A DNA stretch of 64,000 nucleotides from Caballeronia pedi (GCF_001544915.2 NZ_FCOE02000004.1:62001-126000); one strand, 5' to 3'. Positions 39,613 through 48,454 are shown, counted from the stretch's first letter. Numbers and translations: made by a program. The notes: generated from the letters alone by a model not told the origin.

Positions 39613-41127
39613 CTAGATAAAGAACATCTGCGGCTCTACCGCCGATTCTTCCGCATTAAGTTGCGTCGCACCCACCGCCATCGCTAGCGCCACCATTCCG
39701 TCGATGCGTCCGGTCGCCTTCTGTTTGGTGAATTTCCGATTGCCCGCGGGATCCGAAACCGTCACCGCATTCACTGCGCACATCGTCAGTACAGGGTGGC
39801 GGCCGTGACGCAGCTTGCGCGCGAGCAGCCGCGCTTCCAGCTCCCGGATCGCTGGCGACATCGACACGAAGCCTTGGCCGAATTCGACGAAGCGGCTCAG
39901 CTCCTCTTCGGTGAAGCCCACACGCTCTAGCCACGGCTTCAGAAAGCGCATGTTGTAGCGGTCGAAGGCGAGCGCTTTGACATGGCATCGATCGAACACC
40001 GTGCGCAAGTGTTCGGCAATGAACTCATACTCGATCGCCCGGCCCGGCGTCGTTTGCAACGCGCCTTCCCGTGCCCACACGTCGTATGGCACGCGATCGG
40101 CGCGCGACTTCTCGGCAAGCCCTTCCTCCGGCAACCAGAAGGTCGGGTGAACGTCGCCCGCGTCTGACACCAAAACGAGCGCCGTCAGATCGCTCACGCT
40201 CGACAGATCCAGCCCGCCGGAGACTTCCTCGCCGTCGATGTCGGCCGGCGTGCCCCCGTTCTCCATCCAGATGGCGCGAGCGACGAAGGGGTTGCGCGCC
40301 TCGACGCGTTGATTGAGGATCAAATTCCGATAGGCGGCCTCGCGGCTCGGCAGACGCTTGGCATCGCTTGCCATGCGACGCACTTCCGCCTGATTCATGA
40401 ACACGTTGAAGTGCGGATTGGCCAGGCGAATGGCCCGGTCGCAGAACGGGTCTATGTCCGTGGGCGCGGTGTATAGCTCAACTTTGTTGCGTGGATCGGC
40501 GCCCGTTAGCGCATCGTCGATGAGAAGGCTCAACAGATCGGCATCGGTCGGCGCTTGCGTGCTGATGACGACCGACAGCGGACTTTCTTGTGCCGCGCTT
40601 GCCGTTTCGAGCGCCTCGTAAAGCTGCGAGCGCGGTCCCTTGACCTGGCCAAGCTCATCGTGGATCACGAGCGCGGGGCTCAAACCGAACTTCGTCGTTG
40701 CGTCTGCCGAGAGCGCCTTGAAGAAGGTGCCGAGCTCGCCGCACAGCATCTCCTTGGCGGTATCGCGGATCGTCACGTACTGAGACAGGTCTTGCGACAT
40801 ACGCACGACCTTCGCCGCCAGCTCGAACAAGATGGCGGCCTGATCGCGCGATTGAGCGGCGCTGTAGAGCTGGCTGTTTGGCCGCGCCTCAGGGCCGACG
40901 AGATGGAGCAACACGAGAAAGGCGGAGAGCGCCGTCTTGGCGTTCTTGCGCGCCATCGAGAGGATGAAGGTACGTGTCGGCGTGTCGTAGATTCGTTTGA
41001 GCCAGCGCCGCTGCTCCTTGCTCAGCTTCACTGGTTGACAGACAAGCCGACCTTCGGGGATTCGGCAGTGTTCCTCGATCCACTGGATGTTGCGCTGGCT
41101 GCGCGTGGGCCTCCTGCGCGTCGTCAC
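39613..41127 (-). CDS. Terminase large subunit (TerL)
   Basis: The GTG at 41127 overlaps the terS stop (GTGA) with GGGAG upstream; the 41142 start lacks a ribosome site. The roughly 504-residue product has the ATPase motifs FILSMARKNAKTAL (Walker A-like, near residue 60) and SPALVIHDELGQVKG (Walker B). Its nuclease domain shows SGGLDLSSVSDLTALVLV, LAFDRYNMRF and GRIDGMVALAMAVG. It packages and cuts DNA at the portal. Ends 38 bp before the capsid fusion gene. Confidence 0.94.
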   Translation of the reverse strand: MTTRRRPTRSQRNIQWIEEHCRIPEGRLVCQPVKLSKEQRRWLKRIYDTPTRTFILSMARKNAKTALSAFLVLLHLVGPEARPNSQLYSAAQSRDQAAILFELAAKVVRMSQDLSQYVTIRDTAKEMLCGELGTFFKALSADATTKFGLSPALVIHDELGQVKGPRSQLYEALETASAAQESPLSVVISTQAPTDADLLSLLIDDALTGADPRNKVELYTAPTDIDPFCDRAIRLANPHFNVFMNQAEVRRMASDAKRLPSREAAYRNLILNQRVEARNPFVARAIWMENGGTPADIDGEEVSGGLDLSSVSDLTALVLVSDAGDVHPTFWLPEEGLAEKSRADRVPYDVWAREGALQTTPGRAIEYEFIAEHLRTVFDRCHVKALAFDRYNMRFLKPWLERVGFTEEELSRFVEFGQGFVSMSPAIRELEARLLARKLRHGRHPVLTMCAVNAVTVSDPAGNRKFTKQKATGRIDGMVALAMAVGATQLNAEESAVEPQMFFI

Positions 41128-41564
41128 GTGGGCAGCTCCCACGGTTTTCTGGCCTTTTTCTGATTGGCGATCGCACGGCCTGCGGTCGTCGGATGCTCTA
41201 CGGCTTGACGCGTAATACGCAGACGCGTGGCAAGCGACGAGGCCGCGCGGCTTTCCCGCTCACTCATTGCCAGCAACCGGTCATAGCGCTTCAGGCCATC
41301 ATCACGCGCAAGCCACGCGCGCTCGAAGCTGAGGAGCTCGTCGGCGAGCGTGCGTGCATTAACGACGTGCCGACAGTACATCTCCAGCAATGGACCGTGC
41401 GTCGCGCTGAAAGCACCGGCCGGTTGATCGTTGACGACCTCCAGCCACACTGCGCGCTCCGCGTCACTGAGGTGAAGCGGAGGCACGAGGCGCTGTTCGA
41501 GCGCAATTGGCACCGTTGGCGCGATTGCCAGCGATGCCGCAGATTTCCTTCCCCGTTGAGCCAT
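41124..41564 (-). CDS. Terminase small subunit (P27 family)
   Basis: The 146-residue product contains LVPPLHLSDAERAVWLEVV, LLEMYCRHVVNARTLADEL and a basic C-terminus RAIANQKKARKPWELPT, the layout of P27-type TerS that recognises the packaging site. It overlaps terL by 4 bp. It lies about 100 bp downstream of an HNH gene, the usual HNH-TerS-TerL order of cos-type HK97-like packaging modules. Confidence 0.88.
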   Translation of the reverse strand: MAQRGRKSAASLAIAPTVPIALEQRLVPPLHLSDAERAVWLEVVNDQPAGAFSATHGPLLEMYCRHVVNARTLADELLSFERAWLARDDGLKRYDRLLAMSERESRAASSLATRLRITRQAVEHPTTAGRAIANQKKARKPWELPT

Positions 41565-41662
41565 TTTTACTTTTTTTGTCCACGTTTATGAAAGCGAAGG
41601 GGAACGGTCGGTGTCCGCACCGCACGACGCCGAAAATCGACCCGCCCCCCGCCCATACACCA

Positions 41663-41986
41663 TTACGACCACTCGCTATCGATCGGCAGACCGTCCGCGC
41701 CGAACGCCTTTCTCTGCCGATATCCGAACTGTTCGCGCGTCACGGCGTCGTGACAGGCCGAGCATAGTCCGCGCAGATTCGATTCGTCGTCCGTTCCACC
41801 ATGAGCGAGCGGGACGATATGGTCCACGATCGTCGATTTGCAGACGCGATCGACATGCGCGCAGCGAACACAGAGCGGGTCACGCTCAAGAACGCGAGCT
41901 CGGATACGAAGCCACAGGCGTCCGCGCGTGCGTTGGCGGTGGACGGTGGGCGACCGCCACAACGGCTCAAAAGATTGAAAGCACAT
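41663..41986 (-). CDS. HNH endonuclease of the packaging module
   Basis: The 107-residue product has CVRC near residue 39, then STIVDHIVPLAHGGTDDESN with the catalytic D-H pair, then LCSACHDAVTREQ. Together these form the HNH ββα-metal fold with two zinc-type Cys pairs. In HK97-like phages HNH proteins next to TerS are needed for cos cleavage by terminase. A weak ribosome site leaves the exact start open. Confidence 0.88.
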   Translation of the reverse strand: MCFQSFEPLWRSPTVHRQRTRGRLWLRIRARVLERDPLCVRCAHVDRVCKSTIVDHIVPLAHGGTDDESNLRGLCSACHDAVTREQFGYRQRKAFGADGLPIDSEWS

Positions 41987-42334
41987 GACAATGGCCCAAA
42001 AAAAGCAATAAAACGTAATACAAAGCCCCTACGTTCGAATTTAACTCCAGAAACCACGAATAATACGAACGTTCGATTCTAACTTACCAGCGTGGCGTCG
42101 AATTTCTCCCTGAAAAATGAATCATGCATAGACACGTAAACTTTGCCGATTTGAAAGATCTGATGTTTAATTGCTATTCCCTCTGCACCTGAACTTCGCT
42201 TAAGCGGCCATCCTGCGCTTAGCGTGCTCGTCATACTGGAAAGGAGCGATTTCAATTTTGGCCTACCTATTCGCATTAACAGTACTTGATTTTGAGAGCG
42301 TACCCATTTCCCCTTCATATGCTGGAGAAGCCAG

Positions 42335-42682
42335 ATGTATTGCATAGTTGATTTGTGTAGATATGCAGCAGCCGTGCAAGTTGGCTCAACTGTATTCGTG
42401 GGAGTCATCCCAAAAGGTATAAACATCCAACATCAAGCGGAGGCATTTCTCGAACTCAATACGCAAGGGTCCGCTGAATTCGCCGATGTACTCGCCTGCA
42501 AGGAGCTGAGGCTAAGTGGTGGTGGATGGGATAAAAGAGATATCCTTCTCGAATTTATTTCCAGTTCTCGATCCACTATCGCCACGATCCGTTGTAGCGG
42601 CCAGAGCGGCGAGGTTGTGAATGCAATCGCACAAGGAAAATGGCATCTTATCCAGAACAGCGCCTTACACAACAACCTCTAA
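42335..42682 (+). CDS. Unknown small cargo protein
   Basis: No relatives recognised. The ATG at 42335 is preceded by GGAG at a 7-base distance, better than the opposing minus-strand frame (42079-42426), which has none. The 115-residue product begins with a hydrophobic stretch (VDLCRYAAAVQVGSTVFVGVIP) and then becomes polar. It is the first of three plus-strand genes in the AT-richer cargo block, against the direction of the rest of the element. The 41987-42334 gap shows no better gene. Confidence 0.45.
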   Translation: MYCIVDLCRYAAAVQVGSTVFVGVIPKGINIQHQAEAFLELNTQGSAEFADVLACKELRLSGGGWDKRDILLEFISSSRSTIATIRCSGQSGEVVNAIAQGKWHLIQNSALHNNL

Positions 42683-42806
42683 GTGCTTCATTGTTTTTGC
42701 AAGATGCTATGGCGCCGCAGAGCGCTGGAGCTTTGCAGCCAATCTTATTGTAGGTGTGCGGCAGACGACTCGTCCGAAAGAGTCACATTGTATATCGGAG
42801 ATCATC

Positions 42807-43544
42807 GTGAGGATTGTCATAGCAGTTTTGGTCATCTTTTTCAGCGTTTCCACCGCCAACGCAAAAACAGCAAACTCTTTTTACGGCTTTATGAGCGGAG
42901 GATGGCGGCCCACATTTGAATCTCGAAATAGTAAATACAGCAGCGGCCCATTGTTTGACCCAGACGAGCGGATGACCGGCGTAAGCTTTGGTACTTCAGC
43001 TAACTGGTCAGCAAATCTTGGATATTTTGTCACGGAACATATCGCGGTCGAACTCGGCTTTGGCGGATCAGACACGTTCAAAGCTTATGCCACAGTAAAT
43101 GATGGTGCCCGAGCGGGAACTCCCATGCTCGCGAAAGTCGATTTGGGCAGCGCGATGCAATGGGAATCGGAGCTTAGTTTGAAATATTTCTTTGAAGCTA
43201 ATAACCCCAGGCTACACCCCTTCATCGGTGTAGGCATTGCGTACGACAATACGATAACCAAGGCTATGGACCGCGATTATTTTCCGAACTCGGGTAGATG
43301 GATTAGCGATTTTACATTCACGTCGCCTTATCTGGCACCAGTTGTTAGTGCTGGTGCGACATACGATCTTGATCAGCACTGGTTCGCCGGATTGTCTGTT
43401 GATGTTCGGCGCACACGCAATCTCCTGAGCATTCGTACAGACTCTGGCCCCAACGGTGGAATACTTTACTGGTCCGATTCCAGTAGCGTGAACATGGAGG
43501 TATTGCAGATCCATCCGCGCATCGGTATTGGTTACCGCTTCTGA
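42807..43544 (+). CDS. OmpW-like outer-membrane beta-barrel protein
   Basis: The GTG at 42807 has GGAG 6 bases upstream and starts a clean signal peptide (VRIVIAVLVIFFSVSTANA, cleavage before KTAN). The longer frame from 42621 is not needed. The mature part of ~225 residues alternates polar and aromatic residues: LGYFVTEHIAVELGFGG, LHPFIGVGIAYDNTITK, GATYDLDQHWFAGLSVDVR, and it ends HPRIGIGYRF with the terminal Phe used for outer-membrane insertion. This is the OmpW family plan of eight strands. It is cargo of the mobile element, with base composition unlike its neighbours. Confidence 0.8.
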   Translation: MRIVIAVLVIFFSVSTANAKTANSFYGFMSGGWRPTFESRNSKYSSGPLFDPDERMTGVSFGTSANWSANLGYFVTEHIAVELGFGGSDTFKAYATVNDGARAGTPMLAKVDLGSAMQWESELSLKYFFEANNPRLHPFIGVGIAYDNTITKAMDRDYFPNSGRWISDFTFTSPYLAPVVSAGATYDLDQHWFAGLSVDVRRTRNLLSIRTDSGPNGGILYWSDSSSVNMEVLQIHPRIGIGYRF

Positions 43545-43676
43545 AGAACCGCGCACAGGGTTTTGCAACCCAGCAGATGGGTCGAGCAATGCACCTTGCC
43601 ATTCTTCGCCACCATCGCAACGCCCGAGGCCGCTTCTCTATTGAAGAGGAATACCCTCGGGCATAAGGAAACAGCA

Positions 43677-44054
43677 ATGCGCAATAACGTTCATGGCACA
43701 CCATGTAGTGTCGAGTGGCATGCTGACGTAGGCAGTATTGCAATAGCGCTTGACGATTATGTTTTCGCTGGTTCATTTTCGGAGCGTCCAAAAATCTCGA
43801 ATCGCCGAATAGACGGTCTAAAGCTGCAATTTATAATCCATGAAGGCATGTCCGCTTTACTAGGAATATCTCGTGCGTATTTCGATATCAGCGTTGCGAT
43901 TCCGGGATTCATATCGATAGTATTTTATGATCATCGAACTCAACGTGCAGTTGCGTTGATCAGTTGCCGAGCTCCGGTTCCATGCTCAGCGCACGTCGAA
44001 GTTCGTGGCGCATGGAGATCCCGTGGGCATGGCAGGGACAGCGAGCTCCAGTGA
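43677..44054 (+). CDS. Unknown cargo protein downstream of the OmpW-like gene
   Basis: The ATG at 43677 has AGGAA 6 bases upstream; the frame upstream to 43563 looks non-coding and includes a GCCCGAGG/CCTCGGGC hairpin. The 125-residue product is unrecognised. It alternates short hydrophobic and charged segments (SIAIALDDYVFAGSF, LKLQFIIHEGMSALLGI, GFISIVFYDHR) and ends with an Arg-rich tail. It is likely co-transcribed with the OmpW-like gene. Confidence 0.5.
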   Translation: MRNNVHGTPCSVEWHADVGSIAIALDDYVFAGSFSERPKISNRRIDGLKLQFIIHEGMSALLGISRAYFDISVAIPGFISIVFYDHRTQRAVALISCRAPVPCSAHVEVRGAWRSRGHGRDSELQ

Positions 44055-44076
44055 CCACTAACCTACTCTTTTTTGT

Positions 44077-44330
44077 GGGTTACACGGGTTACATGGGTTA
44101 CACCCCCTGCAAATCATTGATTTTCATAAGCTTTTCCCGTAACCCATTTCTGTAACCCGTCTATCGTGTAACCCGTTTTTTGGGTTACGGAGTGTCCTGC
44201 GTAACCCGTATTTGCCGCGTTGGGTTACGCGGTTTTCGAGTTGGGTTACGCTGAAAGCCTTGTGCAGCAAGGCCTTCGGCTCGCGTAACCCGTGTAACCC
44301 GTGTAACCCGCGTTTTTTTGGATGGGTTAC
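44077..44330. repeat. GGGTTAC iteron cluster (candidate replication origin)
   Basis: Fourteen copies of GGGTTAC or its complement GTAACCC lie in 254 bp. Forward copies start at 44077, 44086, 44095, 44182, 44222, 44243 and 44324; reverse copies start at 44139, 44152, 44168, 44201, 44285, 44294 and 44303. Two runs of three are spaced exactly 9 bp apart. Several opposing pairs form hairpins. The last copy overlaps the stop codon of the primase gene. An AT-rich stretch lies at 44110-44136. Confidence 0.85.
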
Positions 44331-47044
44331 GCCGCCGTCCAAATTTTTGACGTGAAGACGTAGACTTTGGTGGGGCCCTTCTCTGGGATTCGTTCAGCGC
44401 GAACCGACCGACCATCGGCGGATGAGCGAATCCATTCCACAGAAGCAAGCGTCTTAGCCACCGATCTCGAATCGAAACCGCTGCAGATCTCCCGCTTGAA
44501 TATCTCGGGAAAGACTAAATACTCAACTCCGCTTTCTACCTTTCGCCGATATCCTGCTCGATTAACCGTCGGCCTTTCGGATACGTCATTTAAATCGGTA
44601 AACCGAGATTCTTCATGCGCTTCGAAGAAAGCTTTAACGTGAGAAAGGATGGCAGTGTGCTCGTGATTACCCGCGCCGCCGCGATTATTTAACCACGCTT
44701 TAAAGCAATGGGCTGCCGCTGATTGCGCTTCTCCATTTTGCCATCCAGTAATGCCTCTATTAGTCGCATATTCACCCGCTAATCCGATGAGCGCGAGCCG
44801 CTCGCAAACCCGGTGGGCTTGCCCGCTTGCATCGGCCGGTAGGTTGTCGGCAAGGAACTTCGCTGTCTCCTGACGCAGGGACTGTTCGATCACCTCTGGT
44901 TCCTTCGCGATCGCGTTGAGCATCTCGATGGCGGCGATACCGTAGCTGCGCTTGCAGCCCTCATTGATCAGCGCGGAAAGCTTCGCGCCGCCGACTTGCC
45001 CGTGGAGCGTTTCGAACAAGCCGAAGCCCCGACCAGCATCAGCCGGGATTTCGACCAAGCGCACCTCCTGACCCGCCCTGGCCTTCTTCCCACCTGCCTG
45101 CATGTGCTGTGAGAGGCCGATCTCGCCTGCCGACAGGAACAGCAGCCGCCACGATTGACGCGCACGCGCCGAGCCGGTGCGCCCTGCGCGAGCCTTGCCG
45201 CTGCCGTTGGCCAGCATGTAGGCAATCTCACCCGCCTCGCGAGGATCGACCTGCGCCAGCTCGTCGAGCACCAACAGCGTGTCGTTATGAAGTGCGGCGA
45301 GCCCTTCGAGGCCGTTCGCGGTGGCGCGCCACCTTTGCATGTATTCCGGACCGCCGTAGACGCTGCAAGCAGCGCGAAGCGCCGTCGTCTTTCCCGTCGA
45401 CGAATCGCCAACAAAGTTCAGACCGCCCGACTCCTGACCTGAATAAGCCAGCATCATCCCTGCGAACGCCGTCGAAACTGCAACCAACATTCGAGAGTTG
45501 CCCGAGCAGTAAGCGGCAACGTCGCGCTTCCAGTCGTCCAACGTCCCCGCCTGCGAATATGCGCGCAATATTGCCTCCGATTGGAAGATCACGCGTTCGG
45601 TTGATTTGCCGATTGTTTGGTCCGGGAATACGAACGCGCCGCTGTGCCAGCCGGTGCGCGTCACGCATCGGCCACGCGCCTTCGGCTTAGCAGTTGTCAC
45701 GTACTCCGTGAGCTTGTTGCGCGCTCGATTGCTTGGCGCGATGTCCAGCCCAAGTCGGGCAAGCTCGCCCCGCATGTCCGCGCCGTCTGAGCGCAACATC
45801 TCCATCGGCATGGCCCACACGTGAGGGTGATTGTCGGCGTCCCGCCATTCCAGCAAACGGCCCCAGTTCTCCGACGCGCGATCGCGGACCAACGCACGCA
45901 CGTGAAGCGGCGAGCACATCCAGTGAGGCATGCCGTCATCGTCGGTATAGAACACCCCTTCCTTCGTGATCGAAAAGCCCCGAGGCACACAGCCTTTGTC
46001 CGGCTGATCACCGCCATCAGGTTTTGCGGCCTTTTTGATCTGCGCGGCCACTGCGGCCGCTCCAAAGCGCCTGTGCATGTCGTTGAAGTCGGTCTCGTTG
46101 TCGCTGCGCTCCTCACCGAGATCGGGCACAGCAACGGCGCCACCGACAGCTCGCGCCGCCTCCACCGCCTTCTGTTGCCCATTACCGAGATCAGCCAACA
46201 CGGTGATCTCAGCATCGGGATAGGCAGCGCGCATCGTCTGCGCGACCTTCGTGAGGTTGGCCGCCGAGAGCGCCGCGACCGCCGCTTCACCCGTGCAGAG
46301 ATGGGCAGACAAGGCCGTGGCAACGCCTTCGGCGATGAGGATGCGTTCGGACTTTTCGAGCGCGCTCGAGGCGAACCAACATCCGCCCGATTTCTCGCCC
46401 TTCGCCAAGGCCGACTTGCGTCCCTGTTCATCGATCATCTCGATGGTGGTGACGGTGCTCCCGACCCGTACTGGCGCGATGAGCACGCGGCCTTCGAGCA
46501 GCGCGCCGCCGGACTGCGGCCGGTAGCCGATGAGCTTCTGGAGCTTCGCGGCGTCCATTTCTCGGAGAGTATCAACAGCACTGACACCCTTGCGCATCAG
46601 GTACGGATGATCGTCGTGAGCGGGCTGGGCTTTCTCAATGACGGCGACCGCAAGCGATGCTGCATGCTTGCGGGCCTTTGCTCGTTGCTGTGCCTCCTTC
46701 TCCATGCGTACGTCGCGCTCGACACGACGGCGTTCGACTTCCGCCGGATCGACGACCGTTGCGGCCTTTGAGCGCGGGTTGTAGCCGTATTTCTTCGCGA
46801 TCGCGAACAATGTGGCGATCGTGATACCGGCGTCAGGGCGGATCGAGCGCCACGTATCCCGAACGTCGGTCGCCACGTAGTTCGGGCTTTGCCGACTCCA
46901 GTTGTCGAACATCTCAAAGCCAGCTTCGCCTTCGCTATGCTTAAGCGATGCACCGACGCGAAACCATACGTCGCGCTCAACGTCAGACGGGATGTACGAA
47001 AGTGCTTCGAGGATCCGTTGGTGTTCGTCAAAGACGGTGCTCAT
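44327..47044 (-). CDS. Phage/satellite primase-helicase (PriCT-2, Toprim, DUF927)
   Basis: The product has 905 residues. Residues ~8-88 are a PriCT-2 domain (ALSYIPSDVERDVWFRVGAS, SIRPDAGITIATLFAIAKKYG). Residues ~190-330 are a Toprim-like domain with ILIAEGVATALSAH (Glu 239) and VLADLGNGQ. Residues ~355-650 are a DUF927 ATPase with Walker A GDSSTGKTT at 546-554 and Walker B LLVLDELAQ at 590-598. It is expected to start and drive element replication. The gene overlaps the upstream 111-residue gene by 4 bp and runs into the iteron cluster at its 3' end. Confidence 0.92.
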   Translation of the reverse strand: MSTVFDEHQRILEALSYIPSDVERDVWFRVGASLKHSEGEAGFEMFDNWSRQSPNYVATDVRDTWRSIRPDAGITIATLFAIAKKYGYNPRSKAATVVDPAEVERRRVERDVRMEKEAQQRAKARKHAASLAVAVIEKAQPAHDDHPYLMRKGVSAVDTLREMDAAKLQKLIGYRPQSGGALLEGRVLIAPVRVGSTVTTIEMIDEQGRKSALAKGEKSGGCWFASSALEKSERILIAEGVATALSAHLCTGEAAVAALSAANLTKVAQTMRAAYPDAEITVLADLGNGQQKAVEAARAVGGAVAVPDLGEERSDNETDFNDMHRRFGAAAVAAQIKKAAKPDGGDQPDKGCVPRGFSITKEGVFYTDDDGMPHWMCSPLHVRALVRDRASENWGRLLEWRDADNHPHVWAMPMEMLRSDGADMRGELARLGLDIAPSNRARNKLTEYVTTAKPKARGRCVTRTGWHSGAFVFPDQTIGKSTERVIFQSEAILRAYSQAGTLDDWKRDVAAYCSGNSRMLVAVSTAFAGMMLAYSGQESGGLNFVGDSSTGKTTALRAACSVYGGPEYMQRWRATANGLEGLAALHNDTLLVLDELAQVDPREAGEIAYMLANGSGKARAGRTGSARARQSWRLLFLSAGEIGLSQHMQAGGKKARAGQEVRLVEIPADAGRGFGLFETLHGQVGGAKLSALINEGCKRSYGIAAIEMLNAIAKEPEVIEQSLRQETAKFLADNLPADASGQAHRVCERLALIGLAGEYATNRGITGWQNGEAQSAAAHCFKAWLNNRGGAGNHEHTAILSHVKAFFEAHEESRFTDLNDVSERPTVNRAGYRRKVESGVEYLVFPEIFKREICSGFDSRSVAKTLASVEWIRSSADGRSVRAERIPEKGPTKVYVFTSKIWTAA

Positions 47045-47376
47045 TGTTCCCCTCCCGCGCTCACATGAGCCCGTGCGATGACGCGAGCGAAGGCAAGGTT
47101 ATCGCCGATCGCCGCCGTCGCTTGCCCCGCGAGAACGCGCATGCGCGGCGAAGGTTTGCTCTGGGCCATCATCGTTTCGAGCAGATCGGCGCGGCGAAAC
47201 CCTTTCTCAGCGGCCGCGGTGAACACTACGTCGAGCACGCGGCGTGCGAACTGACGCACGTCGTCATCGGCCTTCTTTGCATGGAACACGAGGAAGCCGC
47301 ACATCAGCACGCATTCAGTAGGGCTCGCGTATTCTCCTTCAGCGATCGGAATTCCGAGTTTGTAGTTTTCGTTCAT
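47041..47376 (-). CDS. Unknown early protein
   Basis: The 111-residue product is not recognised. It is mostly helical and has a short CVLMCGFLVFHAKKADDDV segment and a C-terminal AFARVIARAHVSAGGEQ. It overlaps the primase start and the PC4-like stop by 4 bp each (ATGA-type), so it belongs to a tightly coupled early operon. A helper role in replication is plausible only by position. Confidence 0.7.
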   Translation of the reverse strand: MNENYKLGIPIAEGEYASPTECVLMCGFLVFHAKKADDDVRQFARRVLDVVFTAAAEKGFRRADLLETMMAQSKPSPRMRVLAGQATAAIGDNLAFARVIARAHVSAGGEQ

Positions 47377-47603
47377 ACAACCTCCTGCGCGGCCAGCGTC
47401 AGCCCTTGAATGACCTGCGGGAGCAGTTCAGGGCGAAGCATGATGCCCCTCTGCGTGGGCACGAACTCCCCCGCGGCATTAACCACCACAAGCCGGACAT
47501 CCACGTACTCGCGGCCCTTGTACCAGCGATGAACGATGCGGATGCGCTGCGTCGCGCGTTTCTGAATTTCCATCACCACTTTGTCCTGATCGCCCGCACT
47601 CAT
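47373..47603 (-). CDS. PC4/p15-like single-strand DNA-binding protein
   Basis: The 76-residue product contains RIRIVHRWYKGREYVDVRLV and FVPTQRGIMLRPELLPQVI, the strand-strand-helix pattern of the PC4 transcriptional coactivator family (a K-G-R-x-Y-V-D-x-R motif followed by P-T-x-x-G-I). Family members bind single-stranded DNA. It is coupled by 4-bp overlaps to both neighbours, upstream of the primase, which fits a role in replication. Confidence 0.7.
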   Translation of the reverse strand: MSAGDQDKVVMEIQKRATQRIRIVHRWYKGREYVDVRLVVVNAAGEFVPTQRGIMLRPELLPQVIQGLTLAAQEVV

Positions 47604-47833
47604 ACATCCTCCTTCGAACCGCCGGCATTTCTATCGCGAGGCACGTCATCACCCGCATACGCAGGATCAGATAGCGTGTTTGCAACGTCTTGAGACTGAT
47701 CGATCAACATTGAGACGACTCCGTAAATCGGGTGGCCGTCGCTTATGGAGAGGTCATCGATGGCAATCAGCATCATCTGCAACACATCGTGTATCTGCTG
47801 TACCTTCGCAGCCATCGCATGCTGTTTAGCCAT
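47600..47833 (-). CDS. Unknown small early protein
   Basis: The ATG at 47833 (MAKQHAMAAKVQQIHDVLQM) has GGAGGAG 4 bases upstream, far better than the extended start at 47902. The 77-residue product has one long N-terminal amphipathic helix and an acidic Asp-rich tail. It overlaps the next gene by 4 bp and the previous one by 8 bp. No function recognised. Confidence 0.65.
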   Translation of the reverse strand: MAKQHAMAAKVQQIHDVLQMMLIAIDDLSISDGHPIYGVVSMLIDQSQDVANTLSDPAYAGDDVPRDRNAGGSKEDV

Positions 47834-48254
47834 GACGCTCCTCCTGTGAGGAGTACTCATCGCTAGAGATACGACAGGAGCGCTCGGCTTTGAGACGGTC
47901 AATCAACCGTTTCCGAAGTGTGCATTCGGCGTCAGACGCTGTTGCAACGATCTGTCCGATTAACTCGATTTCGTTGGCGATTCGGTAAAGCAGGATTGAT
48001 TGATCGGCCTCCTGAAGCGCGCCGGAGCGAGCATGCTTATGCTCGGCGCTTCGGTCGCTCGCAATCAAACAACCAACGGCGGAAGCGACGGTGCTCAACG
48101 ACGACGCTGCATCGACGGCAACACATAGGCAGTCAGCGAGGAACTGCAACTCGCTGTCCGAGGCGTGCGCCATGTCAAAGCGCTCTGCGAAGAACGCGAG
48201 CAAGCCAGCAGCGGATGGTGTTTGATGGATGGCGCCGCGTGTTGTGTTAGTCAT
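47826..48254 (-). CDS. Unknown early protein
   Basis: The ATG at 48254 (MTNTTRGAIHQTPSAAGLLAF) has GGAGG 6 bases upstream; the frame continuing to 48350 is not supported. The 142-residue product is helical, with several Cys (LADCLCVAVDAA, SDAECTLRKRL) and a hydrophobic middle. It lies within the early operon and overlaps the upstream 65-residue gene by 8 bp. No family recognised. Confidence 0.65.
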   Translation of the reverse strand: MTNTTRGAIHQTPSAAGLLAFFAERFDMAHASDSELQFLADCLCVAVDAASSLSTVASAVGCLIASDRSAEHKHARSGALQEADQSILLYRIANEIELIGQIVATASDAECTLRKRLIDRLKAERSCRISSDEYSSQEERHG

Positions 48255-48444
48255 GACGCGCCTCCGCACGAGCGATGTCCACCAGCTGGCGCAGCGCGTT
48301 GCCAGCAATGTCGAGCGCATCCAGATCGGAAGCGGCCAGCGTGGCTTCACGCAACGCGTGTTGGGCGCACTGAATGATGTCGATGTAGACGAGGGGAACG
48401 AGAGGGCGGGTTTGCTCAGGACGAGCGGGGATAGCGGGACGCAT
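48247..48444 (-). CDS. Unknown small protein, first gene of the early operon
   Basis: The ATG at 48444 has AGGAGG 9 bases upstream and gives 65 residues (MRPAIPARPEQTRPLVPLVY..., ending ARAEARHD), a single Ala-rich helix after a Pro-rich start. The long frame to 49014 runs through the leader and is not coding. The ribosome site is part of a complementary segment in the leader (48455-48463), so its translation is the likely target of antisense control. Confidence 0.6.
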   Translation of the reverse strand: MRPAIPARPEQTRPLVPLVYIDIIQCAQHALREATLAASDLDALDIAGNALRQLVDIARAEARHD

Positions 48445-48454
48445 GGTGCGGCCT

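Noticed and set aside
35675..41986. Ordinary intact prophage
   Set aside because: Head and packaging genes are complete but there is no tail, baseplate, lysis or repressor gene anywhere between the att sites.
42079..42426. A 115-residue minus-strand frame overlapping the cargo gene at 42335
   Set aside because: No ribosome site at its start and no recognisable pattern, while the plus-strand frame has GGAG at a good distance. It is not fully excluded.
44077..44330. CRISPR array or telomere-like repeat
   Set aside because: Repeats are 7-9 bp, in both orientations, without uniform spacers or cas genes; an iteron cluster fits better.
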